In this document: piece after piece, positions 29,237 to 38,833 of the stretch
Position numbering within the stretch: the first letter of the stretch is position 1
Layout of the letters: each line of letters opens with the position of its first letter
Assembly (NCBI GenBank): GCA_963794745.1
Contig: CAWCEZ010000004.1
Location: 181,344-245,343 of the forward strand
Reading direction: 5' to 3'
Source of the DNA: Fen-671 sp963794745
GTDB taxonomy: Bacteria > Actinomycetota > Acidimicrobiia > Acidimicrobiales > Palsa-688
Length of the DNA stretch: 64,000 nucleotides
Position numbers and translations under genes: made by a program
The notes under the pieces: generated by a model
The model's input: the letters and a program-made list of their open reading frames with translations, nothing else
What the model was told of the DNA's origin: nothing
Databases searched by the model: none

Positions 29237-31329
29237 GAATAGTCCGGGTCGACACCATCGGGAGGGGTGGCACCGTCATACCCGTACTGTACGAGCCAAG
29301 GCACACCGCCGGCGAAGCCTATGGACGCCGAGGCGAGCGTCGAAGGGTCCCCCGCAGAAAGAGCGCGCTGGCAGAAGGACTGCGCGCTGAAGTCGCCGCC
29401 GGTCAAGGTGTTCGCCCCGGGTACCCAAAGTGGCGGCGAACCGGTCGGGATATATGAGCCAGTTATCTCGCCCCACTGGAACCAGGTGCTGTAGACACCG
29501 CCAATGTGCCCGGCGCCCTTGATCGCGTCGAGCGCGCCCTGGATTATTGCTGCGTTGACCGGTTGGTCCACAGCGGCCGTCGGCCATTGCTCGCCGATCT
29601 CAACGTCCACCCACCAGACTTTGGGACTGAGGCCGGCCGACTTCACAAAGGCAATATCGGCCATCGCATAGTTGTAACCCCAGTCGTAGCCGAGGCATGC
29701 GTTGCTGGTCTTTGCACAGGAGGCGTCGGGGCCACTGGTCTCCTGCACGGGGTTGGTGCCCGGGGCGGGCTCCATGATGATGTACACCGAACGGTTGGGA
29801 CCGGCCCAAGCAACCTCGGCCCCGAAGCAGGTCTCGAAACCGTTTATCTTCCCGTTGTTGACCCCGACCACTCCAAAGGAAGGGTCGGCGGGGAGCGATT
29901 GCACCTTGCCTGAGCCGTGCGGGGAGCATTGCGGCCAGGACACGTCGTAACCGGTCACCTCAGCCGGGTACGGGTAGTTGGCGCTCTGCGGAGGAGGTGT
30001 GCTCGTCGTCGTCGTAGGGATAGTCGTGCTGGTCGTGGTGGTGGCGACAGTCGTCGTGGTCGGTGCCAGTGTCGTAGTTGTCGTCGGTGGCAGCGTGGTG
30101 GCTGAAGGCGCGATCGTGACGGCGCTGGTACCTGGGCCAACCGCCATCGCCACGACCTTGGCCGTTGTCTTCTCCGTTGCCGATCCCCGGTCCGGAGCAT
30201 CGCCGAAACTGAAAAGCGTGCCGTTTTTCTCGACCAGCCAATACCCCTTGCCGTCAGGTGTCACAGCGATGCCGACTATCGCGGCGGGCAGCTTCTTGGA
30301 GCCAGTGGAGCCGTGAAAAGCGGCGTCACCGTAAGCGAAAATGCCGCCGTCTGAAGCCACGAGCCAGTAGCCATCCCCGTCCGGGGTGGCGGCCATCCCG
30401 ACTATCGGCTTATTGAGGTGGTCGGACCCGGTCGACCCCAAGAACTGGGCGTCGCCGAACGCGAATATGCCGCCATCGGTCGCCACGAGCCAGTACCCGC
30501 CCCCGTCAGGCGTCCCGGCTATCCCAACTATCCGCTCGTTCAGGTGCTTTCCGCCCATCGAACCGAGGAACCGGGCATCGCCGTAGTTGAATATCCCGCC
30601 GTCCGCGGCAACGAGCCAGTAGCCGCCACCATCGGGGGTCGGGGCGATCCCCACAATCGGGCTATTCAACCGCAGCCCGGCCGGCGAACCATGGAACATG
30701 GCGTTCCCGAAGCAGAAAACGCCACCGTTGGAGGCAACGAGCCAATATCCGTGCCCGCCCGGGGTCGCCGCGGCAGTCACAATTGGCTTATTGAGCTTTA
30801 CACTCCCAAGGTCGCCTAACGAGGCGGTGCCGAAGTTCTCTACCGTGCCGTCCGCTCGCACGACCCAGTAACCGGGCGGGAGCGGTGGAGCGGGCTTCGT
30901 GGTAGTTGTAGTGCTTTTCGCCTTGACCGTCGTGGTCGCCTTGACCGTCGTGGTGGTGTGGCGGGTTGTTGTAGTGGTGCGAACCGTCGTAGTGGTGCGA
31001 AGCGTCGTAGTGGTGCGAAGCGTCGTAGTGGTGCGAACTGTCGTGGCGGTGTGAACGAGCGTGGTACTGGTGGTACCGGTAGCAGTGCTGGTCGTGTTGC
31101 GAGGCGCCGCGGTGGTCGCGGTGGACGGCTGCGTCGTGGTCGTGGTGGACGAGCTCGGAGTGCTCGACAAAGTGGTGGCCGTCGTCGCGTATGCAGTTTG
31201 CACCCCGGCCACGCCAAGCACGGTGACCATGAACACAACGCAGCTGGCCAGCCGGCCACCGCCGTGCCTATTGCGCTCAACACTCCGTTTATGAACCGGG
31301 ACGTAGCCCGGGGCCCGCCGTACCCTCAA
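29218..31329 (-). CDS. secreted Thr-rich protein: six GYWLV repeats plus GH25-like C-terminal domain
   Basis: 703 residues. A signal/anchor segment (residues ~28-47) is followed by a 100-residue Thr-rich linker. Six copies of a ~43-residue repeat come next (residues ~152-412), with consensus GYWLVASDGGIFAFGDA and a PDGG turn. A second Thr/Pro-rich linker leads to a C-terminal domain from about residue 470 that begins GYDVSWPQC and ends DPDYSCGLVN. That domain resembles the DUF1906/GH25-like glycoside-hydrolase fold. The repeats are known from Acidimicrobiia-type secreted proteins and may form a propeller-like cell-wall module. The Thr-rich linkers are candidate O-glycosylation sites (inference). 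It sits in an operon with sugar-nucleotide enzymes. Confidence 0.8.
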   Translation of the reverse strand: MRVRRAPGYVPVHKRSVERNRHGGGRLASCVVFMVTVLGVAGVQTAYATTATTLSSTPSSSTTTTTQPSTATTAAPRNTTSTATGTTSTTLVHTATTVRTTTTLRTTTTLRTTTTVRTTTTTRHTTTTVKATTTVKAKSTTTTTKPAPPLPPGYWVVRADGTVENFGTASLGDLGSVKLNKPIVTAAATPGGHGYWLVASNGGVFCFGNAMFHGSPAGLRLNSPIVGIAPTPDGGGYWLVAADGGIFNYGDARFLGSMGGKHLNERIVGIAGTPDGGGYWLVATDGGIFAFGDAQFLGSTGSDHLNKPIVGMAATPDGDGYWLVASDGGIFAYGDAAFHGSTGSKKLPAAIVGIAVTPDGKGYWLVEKNGTLFSFGDAPDRGSATEKTTAKVVAMAVGPGTSAVTIAPSATTLPPTTTTTLAPTTTTVATTTTSTTIPTTTTSTPPPQSANYPYPAEVTGYDVSWPQCSPHGSGKVQSLPADPSFGVVGVNNGKINGFETCFGAEVAWAGPNRSVYIIMEPAPGTNPVQETSGPDASCAKTSNACLGYDWGYNYAMADIAFVKSAGLSPKVWWVDVEIGEQWPTAAVDQPVNAAIIQGALDAIKGAGHIGGVYSTWFQWGEITGSYIPTGSPPLWVPGANTLTGGDFSAQSFCQRALSAGDPSTLASASIGFAGGVPWLVQYGYDGATPPDGVDPDYSCGLVN
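30096..30876 (-). repeat. six tandem GYWLV protein repeats encoded in the secreted protein
   Basis: Unit length is about 129 bases (43 residues). Units begin at GYWVVRADG, GYWLVASNG, GYWLVAADG, GYWLVATDG, GYWLVASDG and GYWLVEKNG. The four central units are the most alike, and the outer two have drifted, as expected for internal duplication. Coordinates of the edges are approximate. Confidence 0.8.
30900..31190 (-). repeat. Thr-rich low-complexity coding tract
   Basis: Near-identical short DNA units (about 18 bases, read on the plus strand as GTCGTAGTGGTGCGAA-like) repeat at least four times near 30970-31040. They encode RTTTT blocks. Such tracts vary in copy number by slippage and can also be mis-assembled. 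Confidence 0.7.
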
Positions 31330-31339
31330 GCCGTCCCCC

Positions 31340-32364
31340 TCAGATAATGCCCTCTTTCAGTGCATTGCGCACCCACGGGATGACCTCGTCGAGCATGTCC
31401 TCGAGCGTTGTCGTCGCCTCGAAACCAAGCACCCGCTTGGCTTTGTCTACGGATGGGATCCGCTTGGCGACGTCATGTTCGAAGGGAGGGTCGCTGACGT
31501 AGTGGAAGGGCACTTCTGAGCCACGGATTTTTTGCCAAATGACGGCGGCAAGCTCCAGGACTGTGGTGGATGTAGCTGTAGAAAGGTTGAAGTCCTGGTT
31601 CATGGCCGCGTCGTGCTCCATAGCAGTTACGATGCCCCGCGCAAGGTCCCCGCCGTAAGTATAGTGCCTCACCTGCGAGCCGTCACCAAGAATGTGCAGC
31701 GGGTCTTGGCCCATGAGGACCTTCTGTACCAAATCGGGCACGACGTGGCTCATGGCCAGTTTGACGTTGCCGGAGGCGACCTCTACGTCGCCGAGGCCCG
31801 CCCCTCTCCCACCCCGACGCAGTTGAAGGGGCGCACGATCGTGTAAGGGAGCTTGTACTGGTCCCATGCGGCATGGGCGAAATACTCGACGGCCAGTTTT
31901 TGGAACCCGTACGAGGACAGCGGCGGGGGTACCTTGCGTTCGTCCCCCTCGACCGACGGCCACCGGTCAGCGGACTCGTAGACCATCGAGGAGCTCATGT
32001 AGGTCACCTTGCGTAGCCGCCCGTTGCGATGGGCGGCCAGTGCAGCGTCGACCGAAGCGGCCATGATCCGTTCGTTGGTGGCCAGGAGGTCGTAGGCATA
32101 GGCGTGGAAATAGGAGATCCCACCGATCATCGCCGCACCCGCGATGAAATGGTCCGCTCCGTTGAGGAGCTCCCCCATCAGCGCAGTGTCCCGGCAGTCC
32201 GCCTCCACGAAACGATAGGAAGGGTGGTCGTCGTAGGACTTCTTAACGGGGCCGTACTTCGAGAAGTTGTCGACCCCGATCACGTCGTAGCCCCGCTGGA
32301 GCAGGTCTTCGACCACATAACCGCCAATGAAGCCAGCCGAACCGCTGACCAGAACCGTTGTCAT
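31340..32364 (-). CDS. NAD-dependent sugar-nucleotide epimerase/dehydratase, one frameshift
   Basis: Short-chain dehydrogenase-type enzyme of about 341 residues. The Rossmann fingerprint GSAGFIGGYVVEDLL opens the protein and VDNFSKYG follows. The catalytic SSSMVYES and YGFQKLAVEYF (Tyr-x-x-x-Lys) are in the first frame (31783-32364). Near 31795-31805 the frame shifts in a C/G run after VRPFNCVGVGEG, and VLMGQDPLHILGDGSQVRHYTYGGDLARGI continues in the second. Its ATG overlaps the upstream GT2 stop (ATGA), as in a tight operon. The sugar nucleotide it acts on cannot be told from sequence. Confidence 0.82.
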
Positions 32365-33106
32365 TTTTTCTTTTCTCCGGACGCTTGCATATGAAGTTGG
32401 TCAACGCTCAGCTTCGGCCCAAAGGAGAACCGGTACCAGCGAAGGTAGGCGGACAGCCATTTAGCGATCTTGAAATGTGACACACCATAGGTGCGGTCGA
32501 GCCAGATGGTCGGGACCTCGGCGACCGGAAGACGCAGGCGGCGGGCCTTTGCTACGAGCTCGATGCCCACTTCGAAACCCTTGTCGCTGTCGATCCAGAC
32601 CTCACGGACAAAATCGCGGTTGTAGGCCTTGAACGAGTTGGTCGGGTCCCAGGTCCCTACTCGAGCGAAGATCCGAAGCGATGCTCCAGCCATGCGCGAC
32701 ATGAGGCTTTTGAGGAGCGGGCCACCGACCTGCTGGCCCCCCCTCGAGTACCGAGAGGCCGCAGCTACCACTACGCCGCGCTCGACGAGGCGAGTGAGCT
32801 GGTCGATCTGCTGGGGGTCATCACAGCCGTCGGCCATCGTCACAACAACCACGTCGGCGACTGCCGCGTCAAAGCCGGACCGGATCGCCGCGCGGGGCCG
32901 GGGCCATAGCCGTTGATAACGAGGTGCACCCGCTCGTCCTCCTCGGCGTACTTCTTGACCCACGGCACGGTCGTATCGTCGAGGGAGTCGCACACGACGA
33001 GGATCTCGCACGGGATCTCGACCGCCTCGGCGATGCGGGCCAATGCCCCCATGATCGCGTCGTCCTCGTCTTTTGCCGTTACTACAACGGAAACTCTCGG
33101 CTTCAT
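32361..33106 (-). CDS. GT2 glycosyltransferase (dolichyl-phosphate-mannose-synthase-like), one frameshift
   Basis: About 248 residues from the ATG at 33106 (MKPRVSVVVTAKDEDD). This start overlaps the dehydrogenase stop by four bases (ATGA). VVCDSLDDTT follows in the first frame. Near 32895, in a GGGGCCGGGGCC context, the frame changes and VVVTMADGCDDPQQI (the DxD-type site), SRYSRGG and TYGVSHFKIAKWLSAYLRWY complete the domain. Members transfer a sugar from a nucleotide donor to a lipid carrier or glycan. Confidence 0.8.
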
Positions 33107-34296
33107 ACCCTGACACCTCCTCGCCGCAGTCCCCAGACGTCGACCACGGGCTTGACGATCTCCAGTTGGACATACCTCTTGTGGGGTGCTCCGATGACGA
33201 CAAGGTCGGCACGTTCGAGCACTTCTTGCTCGGGCACCAGGTCGTGGTCGACCTTGACGTACGGATCGGCGCAAACGACACCTGCAGCCTTGAAGCGCAG
33301 TATGCGCTTCAACTTGTAGGCGAGGCTCGAGCGGATGTCGTCGCTGTCACCCTTGAACGCCATGCCGAGGATGCCGATCGTCATGGTGGAAAGGTCATAA
33401 CGCCGGGAGAGCCTGTCCACCATATAAAGGGGCAGCCCCTCGTTGACCATCATGGCGGCGTGGCCCAACACGAAGTTGTTGTTGTTAAAAGCTGCCAGCT
33501 GCATCGTGTCTTTGAGGAGGCAAGGGCCGGCTGCGAAGCCCGCCGCCGGCAAGTCGGCGGCCCGCGGGTAGTTGTGGACCACTCCCTGGCGGATCCGCTC
33601 GTAGTCGAGGCCAAAGTCGTTCGCCATCATGTAGAGCTGGTTGGCCAAGGCGAACTTCAGGTACCGGTAGGCGTTGGTGAACAGCTTGGCGAGCTCGGCT
33701 TCTTCGGGTAGCAGTTCGACCGTCTCGTGGACGAGGACCTCGAAGAGCTTGCGGGCCCTCGCCATCGCAGTGGGGTTGCGAGCAGATACGATCTGGGGCA
33801 ACTCGAACAGCTCCTGCAGAGCCTTGCCTTCGGCGATGCGTTCCGGGCAGAAGGACACATCCAGCTCGATGCCGAGGCTGGCGACAAGGCGCTCGACAAG
33901 GGCGGTCACGCCCGGGTACACCGTGCTGCGAAGGACTAGCAGCTGGCCCGGGAGCAAATAAGGCGCCAGAGCCTCGACGGCGGACGGCACCGCTTGTGGG
34001 TCGGGGTTGAGGTGCTCGTCCACTGGGGTACCGATAACGACGACAATGTGCTCAGCCCTCGAAACGATCTCGGGGTCGTTCGTGGCAAGCAGACGGGAAC
34101 TGGCGATGACGCGCTCGAGCATCTCGGGCGCACCAGGCTCGTCGAACGGCATGGAACCTGATTGCACCTTGGCCACGGCGGCGGGGTCGATGTCGTACGC
34201 GCAGACCTGCAGGCCGCGGTCGGCGAAAGCCATGGCGAGTGGCAGGCCAACGTGGCCACATCCCCCCACAACGACGACATCCAGGTCAAATCCCAC
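33103..34296 (-). CDS. nucleotide-sugar dehydrogenase (UDP-glucose/UDP-ManNAc 6-dehydrogenase family)
   Basis: Intact 397-residue enzyme that oxidises the C6 alcohol of a UDP-sugar to a uronate in two NAD+-dependent steps. The NAD site is VVVVGGCGHVGLPLAMAFA and the strand LRSTVYPGVT is typical. FCPERIAEGKALQEL is the family signature. The catalytic cysteine lies in AGPCLLKDTMQL. The third domain has GILGMAFKGDSDDIRSS. The FCPERIAEGKAL form is closer to UDP-N-acetylmannosamine dehydrogenases than to UDP-glucose ones, but I cannot separate them safely. First gene of the second envelope operon. Confidence 0.88.
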   Translation of the reverse strand: MGFDLDVVVVGGCGHVGLPLAMAFADRGLQVCAYDIDPAAVAKVQSGSMPFDEPGAPEMLERVIASSRLLATNDPEIVSRAEHIVVVIGTPVDEHLNPDPQAVPSAVEALAPYLLPGQLLVLRSTVYPGVTALVERLVASLGIELDVSFCPERIAEGKALQELFELPQIVSARNPTAMARARKLFEVLVHETVELLPEEAELAKLFTNAYRYLKFALANQLYMMANDFGLDYERIRQGVVHNYPRAADLPAAGFAAGPCLLKDTMQLAAFNNNNFVLGHAAMMVNEGLPLYMVDRLSRRYDLSTMTIGILGMAFKGDSDDIRSSLAYKLKRILRFKAAGVVCADPYVKVDHDLVPEQEVLERADLVVIGAPHKRYVQLEIVKPVVDVWGLRRGGVRV

Positions 34297-34458
34297 TACT
34301 GCCCTCCACGACAGTCTTGCTCACCAGCTGGTCGCCGGCATTTGGCTGCTCGGTATTAGTCCCGTTTATTGGCCGGTGCCCCTGAACCCCGAAAAACCGC
34401 GCCCGATCGGCAGGAGGGAAGGGACCGGGTGTTCGAAGAAGCGTAGCAGCCGGTGCGG

Positions 34459-35649
34459 TCAGGGCGATGACGTGGGACCGGGTGCGTTGTCCGGGACGCC
34501 CGGGGTGCCGTTGTCGACGACCTTGTCGACGATCGACGGGCTCGTGGCGGGGAGCGACGAAGGTGTGTCCTTCTCGAAAAGCTCGGTGAGCCATCGCCAG
34601 CGCGCCCGCCACAGCGCCCTCCGTTCCGCCAAACCCGCTCGGTTCCCTGCCGGAGGGTGGACCCGCAAGGACAAGTAGCTGATACCTCCCACGGGGATGG
34701 GCAGCCAGAAGTTGACAAGCCTCCAGGCCACGACGCCGAGGATCACGATCGCACGGGGCGGGCCGAAGCCGACGAGGATCCCGATCAAGGTCAGCTCCAG
34801 CACCCCGAGACCCCCCGGTGTGAAGGGGATCGCAGCGGCTATGTTGGCGACCCCGTAGGCGACCAGCAATGCGACGGGGTTGACCCAGCGGCCGAACGCC
34901 CCCAGGAAGACGAACAGGGAAGCCGCGTCGAACAGCCAGTTGGCACTGGCAAAAAACACAGCCCTAGCGAGCTGGCGGCGGTCCGTCGAGAGCTGCTTGA
35001 ACCGTGCGACCAGCTGGCCGAAAAACTTGGGCAGCGCCCCGGGCTTGATGAAGCGCAGCTTGGCCCCAACGGCGTTCACGAAAGTCATGGCCCTCTCGTC
35101 GCCCTTGGTCATCAAGATGACGATGCCGGCGATGAAGGCCATAAGGAGCAGCCCGAGTACAGCCACGAAGAGGTACGCCACCCGGAAGCCGTAGATCGGG
35201 AGCGACGCAACAAGGGCCAACCAGAAAATGACGTTGAGGACCACGGCCGAACCGAGCCCCTGAGAGGCGAGAGCGAACGCCGTGTCGGTACCGCCGACCC
35301 CGGCTCGTGTCAAGAGCCTGTAGCTGAGGGTGGAGGCGGCCGCGTTCCCGCCCGGCACGCAGTGGCTTAGCGCCAAGGTCGACAACTGGATCCGCGAAAC
35401 CGTGGCGAAGCCCGGGTCTTCGCTCTTGGGGATCAGCGAGCGGGTCAGCTCGAAGTACGCGACCAGGGATAGGGCCTCGAGCGCCAGGCCCACCACCGGG
35501 AGAAAAGGGTTGGCCGAGGCAAGAACGTGGATCGCCTTGTGCGTGCCGCCGATCTGGGGGACGACGAAGTACTCGAGGATGAAACCTACGATCAGCAGCT
35601 CAGCGAGGCGGCGGACTGTTCGCGGCCATCTTCGCCTGCCCGGGCTCAT
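34459..35649 (-). CDS. lysylphosphatidylglycerol synthase transmembrane-region (YbhN/AglD-like) membrane protein
   Basis: 396 residues with six to eight transmembrane helices. Family features are SRIQLSTLALSHCVPGGNAAASTLSYRLLTRAG in the middle and AAIPFTPGGLGVLELTLIGIL near residue 290, the conserved PGGLGxxE signature of PF03706. The catalytic soluble domain of true MprF is absent, so this is the flippase-like part only. The last ~60 residues are a Pro/Ser-rich cytoplasmic tail. Relatives move lipids or lipid-linked glycans across the membrane. It stands between the envelope operon and the rdgB-rph block. Confidence 0.82.
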   Translation of the reverse strand: MSPGRRRWPRTVRRLAELLIVGFILEYFVVPQIGGTHKAIHVLASANPFLPVVGLALEALSLVAYFELTRSLIPKSEDPGFATVSRIQLSTLALSHCVPGGNAAASTLSYRLLTRAGVGGTDTAFALASQGLGSAVVLNVIFWLALVASLPIYGFRVAYLFVAVLGLLLMAFIAGIVILMTKGDERAMTFVNAVGAKLRFIKPGALPKFFGQLVARFKQLSTDRRQLARAVFFASANWLFDAASLFVFLGAFGRWVNPVALLVAYGVANIAAAIPFTPGGLGVLELTLIGILVGFGPPRAIVILGVVAWRLVNFWLPIPVGGISYLSLRVHPPAGNRAGLAERRALWRARWRWLTELFEKDTPSSLPATSPSIVDKVVDNGTPGVPDNAPGPTSSP

Positions 35650-35681
35650 CGTCTCATCCTCGCGTGGCTCTGCTCTCTAAT

Positions 35682-36299
35682 TTAACCGTCGGCGCCAATC
35701 GCGGCCGCGAGCGCCCTGAAAGCCCGGCCTCGATGGGAGAGCGAGTGCTTAGCGTCGGGTGACTCTTCGGCCAACTCGGCGAAAGTGCGCCCGTCTGACT
35801 CGGACGGTACGAACACCGGGTCGTAGCCAAAACCACCGCTCCCCCGGCGGTCCGGCGCGATCCATCCCTCGACCGATCCCTCCGCGCTGACCTCCCTCCC
35901 GTCGGGCCACATTGCCACCGCGACGGTCACGAACCTTGCCTTGCGCTCGTCCGGCGCCCACTTGCCGGCGAGCTTGGCTAGCACTAGGTCGACGTTGGCC
36001 TCTTCGTTGGACGGTTCTCCCGCATAACGTGCCGAACGAACGCCCGGGGCTCCACCCAGCGCCTCCACTTCGAGCCCAGTGTCGTCGGCGATCGCCGCCA
36101 GCCCTGTCGCCTTGACGAGGCTGTTCGCCTTGAGACGCGCGTTGCCGAGCAAAGTCAGCTCGGTTTCTTCGACGTCGGAAACGTCGACTGGTCTTGCCAA
36201 CAGGTCAAAGCACAGACCACCGCCAGCGAAGATCTCGCGGATCTCGCGCGCCTTATTGGGGTTGGTCGTTGCCAGCACGAACGGCCCCGGCTCAGCCAC
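35682..36299 (-). CDS. rdgB: non-canonical purine NTP pyrophosphatase (RdgB/HAM1)
   Basis: 205-residue nucleotidase that hydrolyses ITP, dITP and XTP to monophosphates and so keeps deaminated purines out of nucleic acids. The family start FVLATTNPNKAREIREIF, catalytic-site ADDTGLEVEALGGAPGVRSARYAGE, RGSGGFGYDPVFVP and the closing LSHRGRAFRAL are all intact. It overlaps the start of its neighbour's stop region (RNase PH ends inside it by eight bases). The rph-rdgB order is common in actinobacteria. Confidence 0.93.
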   Translation of the reverse strand: MAEPGPFVLATTNPNKAREIREIFAGGGLCFDLLARPVDVSDVEETELTLLGNARLKANSLVKATGLAAIADDTGLEVEALGGAPGVRSARYAGEPSNEEANVDLVLAKLAGKWAPDERKARFVTVAVAMWPDGREVSAEGSVEGWIAPDRRGSGGFGYDPVFVPSESDGRTFAELAEESPDAKHSLSHRGRAFRALAAAIGADG

Positions 36300-37065
36300 G
36301 GATAGGCGATCCTCGTGGGTCCCGTTCGGGGGGCGGCGCCGCTATGACGTGGGCCTGCGCGACCAGGAGCTCGGCGATCCCGCGGTCTGCCAAAGCCAAC
36401 ATTTCGTCGAGCTCCTTGCGGGAGAAAGGGGCACCCTCTGCGGTCCCTTGCACCTCGACGAGGCCGCCAGAGCTGGTCATGACAACGTTCATGTCAACCT
36501 CCGCTCCAGCGTCCTCGACATACGCAAGGTCCAACATAGGAGTACCCCCAACTATGCCTACCGACACCGCCGCGCAGCCTTCTTTTACGGGGTGGGACGC
36601 CAGGCGGCCGGCGCTGACCATCCGGGTGCACGCGTCATGGAGAGCCACCCAGGCTCCCACGATGCTCGCGGTCCTGGTGCCGCCGTCGGCTTGGAGGACA
36701 TCGCAGTCGAGAGTTACCTGTTGTTCGACAAGAGCCGAGAGGTCGGTGACTGCCCGCAGGCTCCGGCCGATGAGACGCTGGATTTCCTGGGTGCGGCCGG
36801 ACTGGCGACCGCGCGCTGCCTCTCGGTCGACGCGCTCGGGGGACGAACCGGGCAGCATCGAGTACTCGGCGGTAACCCAACCCTTGCCTGTCCCGCGAAG
36901 CCACCTCGGTGCTTCATCGGCGAACGAGGCGGTGCAAAGCACAGCAGTGCGGCCCATCCTGATGAGGACTGAACCCGGTGCGAACTTGGTGAAGTCCCGC
37001 TCGAGCTCGACGGGGCGCAGCTCCTGCGCGCTCCGTCCGTCGGCGCGTACGCGTGCCTCGGTCAT
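36292..37065 (-). CDS. rph: ribonuclease PH
   Basis: 3'-5' phosphorolytic exoribonuclease that trims tRNA 3' ends using phosphate. The start ATG at 37065 gives the usual MTEARVRADGRSAQELRPVELERDF and overlaps the upstream MBL stop by four bases (ATGA); nine further bases upstream is another ATG. The arginines of the phosphate site are in REAARGRQSGRTQEIQRLIGRSLRAV, and DCDVLQADGGTRTASIVGAWVAL holds the catalytic acidic residues. 257 residues, intact. Confidence 0.94.
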   Translation of the reverse strand: MTEARVRADGRSAQELRPVELERDFTKFAPGSVLIRMGRTAVLCTASFADEAPRWLRGTGKGWVTAEYSMLPGSSPERVDREAARGRQSGRTQEIQRLIGRSLRAVTDLSALVEQQVTLDCDVLQADGGTRTASIVGAWVALHDACTRMVSAGRLASHPVKEGCAAVSVGIVGGTPMLDLAYVEDAGAEVDMNVVMTSSGGLVEVQGTAEGAPFSRKELDEMLALADRGIAELLVAQAHVIAAPPPERDPRGSPIRG

Positions 37066-37798
37066 ATCGTCCACGTCTTTCCGACCTCGGCAACCTCGAC
37101 CGGGCTACCGAAGGCGGCCGTCGCCTCGGCGCGGGCGACCTCCCGGTCGATCATGGGCGCAAGATGGGTAATGACCAGCCGCTCCGCTCCGCAGTTGGCC
37201 GCCGCCCAACCAGCCTGACGCGCGCTCAGGTGTTGGAAAGACCCTTCTTCTTTCAAGCTCAAGGTCGCCTCCACGAGGGCCAATTGGATGCCTTCCCCGA
37301 AGCTGCTCAATGTCCATGCCGGGCCCGTGTCAGCGGAGTAGCCGAGCGCCCGGCCTCCCACCTCGACCCTGGAGGCGAGCGTCTCAACCGGGTGGTCCGT
37401 CCGCGACCAGGTCCAGCGCGCGCTGGGCCGATCTCTGCCGTCTCGCCGTCGCCGATCACCCGCCAATCGAAGGTCCCGTCGGGCTTTTCGCCCACCATCA
37501 GGTCCCGCAGGCCCTGCGGGGCATAGACGGGCAGGCCCCTGCGGCCGAGAAAGTAGCGCATGGCCACGTAGAGACCCTCCAGGTCGCTCCAGTGGTCGGG
37601 GTGGGCATGGCTGACCACAACCGCGTCCAGGCGCGAGAGCGGGACGTGAAGCTGCAGGTTCGCCATCGTCCCTGGCCCAGTGTCCATCCAGGTGGCAAAA
37701 TCGCCTGCTTGGAGTAGGTACCCGCTGCAGCAACCACCCGGGCCTGGGTAGCTGCCGTCGGTCCCGAGCACTGTCAGGGAGAAGTCCTGCGAAGTCAT
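37062..37798 (-). CDS. MBL-fold metallo-hydrolase (Rv1339-like), one frameshift
   Basis: Zinc-dependent hydrolase of about 245 residues. The HxHxDH motif is seen as VVVSHAHPDHWSDLEGLYVA near residue 60. The C-terminal metal histidines appear in the second frame (LSARQAGWAAANCGAERLVITHLAPM). The frame changes near 37420-37430 in a C/G run. Its ATG overlaps the murI stop (ATGA). In M. tuberculosis the gene at this position is Rv1339, reported to affect cyclic-AMP levels; whether this copy shares that activity is unknown. Confidence 0.78.
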
Positions 37799-38791
37799 CG
37801 GTTGAGCATCTCCTCGGGCCGCGCCACCTGCGGCCCCATCTGTTCGGGGCGCATCTGTTCGGGGCGCCCATGTTCGGGAACATGGTTATGTTCAGGGACA
37901 TGGTCCGGGCGACCGACGGCGGCAGGAGGCTCCCAGTGATCGGCTTCGTCCAGCTCGGGGCCGAACAGGTGCTGTCCCACCCGGACGAAGGCGTCCGCCT
38001 CACCGGAGGAGATCCAGCGGTGGCTACCACTCGAAGTCCCAGTTGAAGTCCCATTTGAGCCGCCGTTTGGGAAGCCACCTGGGACCGAGGGGCGCCGCCC
38101 GAGGCCGGTCTCCGAGAGGAATCCCACGAACCTCGAACGCTGTCTCTTCCGCCGAACTGACCAGCACTACTTCGGGCCCCATCACCTCACCTATCGTGCG
38201 CGCCAGGTAAGGGTAATGGGTACATCCGAGCAGGAGCGAATCGACCCCGGCCGTCACGACGGGCGCGAGCAGCCGTTCTGCCAGAGCTCTCGCCTCATAG
38301 CCTCCTGTCTCGCCCCGCTCGACAAGCTCGACGAAGCCCGGGCAGGCGGCACATGTCAGCTCGATCGGCGGCCCGGATGCCGCGGCTCCTCGCCTCTTGA
38401 GCGCTCCCTGGTATGCGCCGGACTCGATCGTCCCGACGGTCCCTATGACGCCGACCCGGCCGGTCCGGGTCACCGACAGCAACGCGCGCAGTCCGGGGTC
38501 GATGACCCCGACTAAGGGGACGTCGAACTCATAACGCAGAGGCTCGAGCGCGGCCGCGGTGGCATTGTTGCAGGCGACAACCACCAATTTGACGTCGTGG
38601 TCCTCGATGAGCTTGCGCGTTATCTGCGACGCGAAAAGCCGCACCTCGTCCAGGCTCCTCGACCCGTAGGGGTAGCGCGCCGTGTCCCCCACGTAGACAA
38701 GATCCTCCGACGGGAGCAGGTCGATCAACGCCCTGGCGACGGTCAAGCCCCCAAAACCGCTGTCGAACATGCCTATGGGCCGGTCGTCCAT
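37795..38791 (-). CDS. murI: glutamate racemase, one frameshift, unusual C-terminal tail
   Basis: Makes D-glutamate for peptidoglycan by cofactor-independent racemisation. GMFDSGFGGLTVARALIDLLP opens the protein, GDTARYPYGSRS follows, and the two catalytic cysteines are in VVACNNATAAAL and LLLGCTHYPYL. Near 38125 the frame changes: ETAFEVRG continues into FLSETGLGRRPS and HRWISSGEADAFVRVGQHLFG, which is the normal end of MurI. After that comes a ~50-residue tail with PEHNHVPEH and RPEQM-type repeats that ordinary MurI lacks. Reading the first frame alone gives a truncated end (KWDFNWDFEW). Confidence 0.85.
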
Positions 38792-38833
38792 CCAGCGTTA
38801 GCCTAAGCGAGAGCGTGGCCGTCCCAGGAGTGG

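Noticed and set aside
30096..31190. Repeated DNA as a possible CRISPR array
   Set aside because: The repeats are in frame inside one coding sequence, without spacer-repeat regularity or cas genes.
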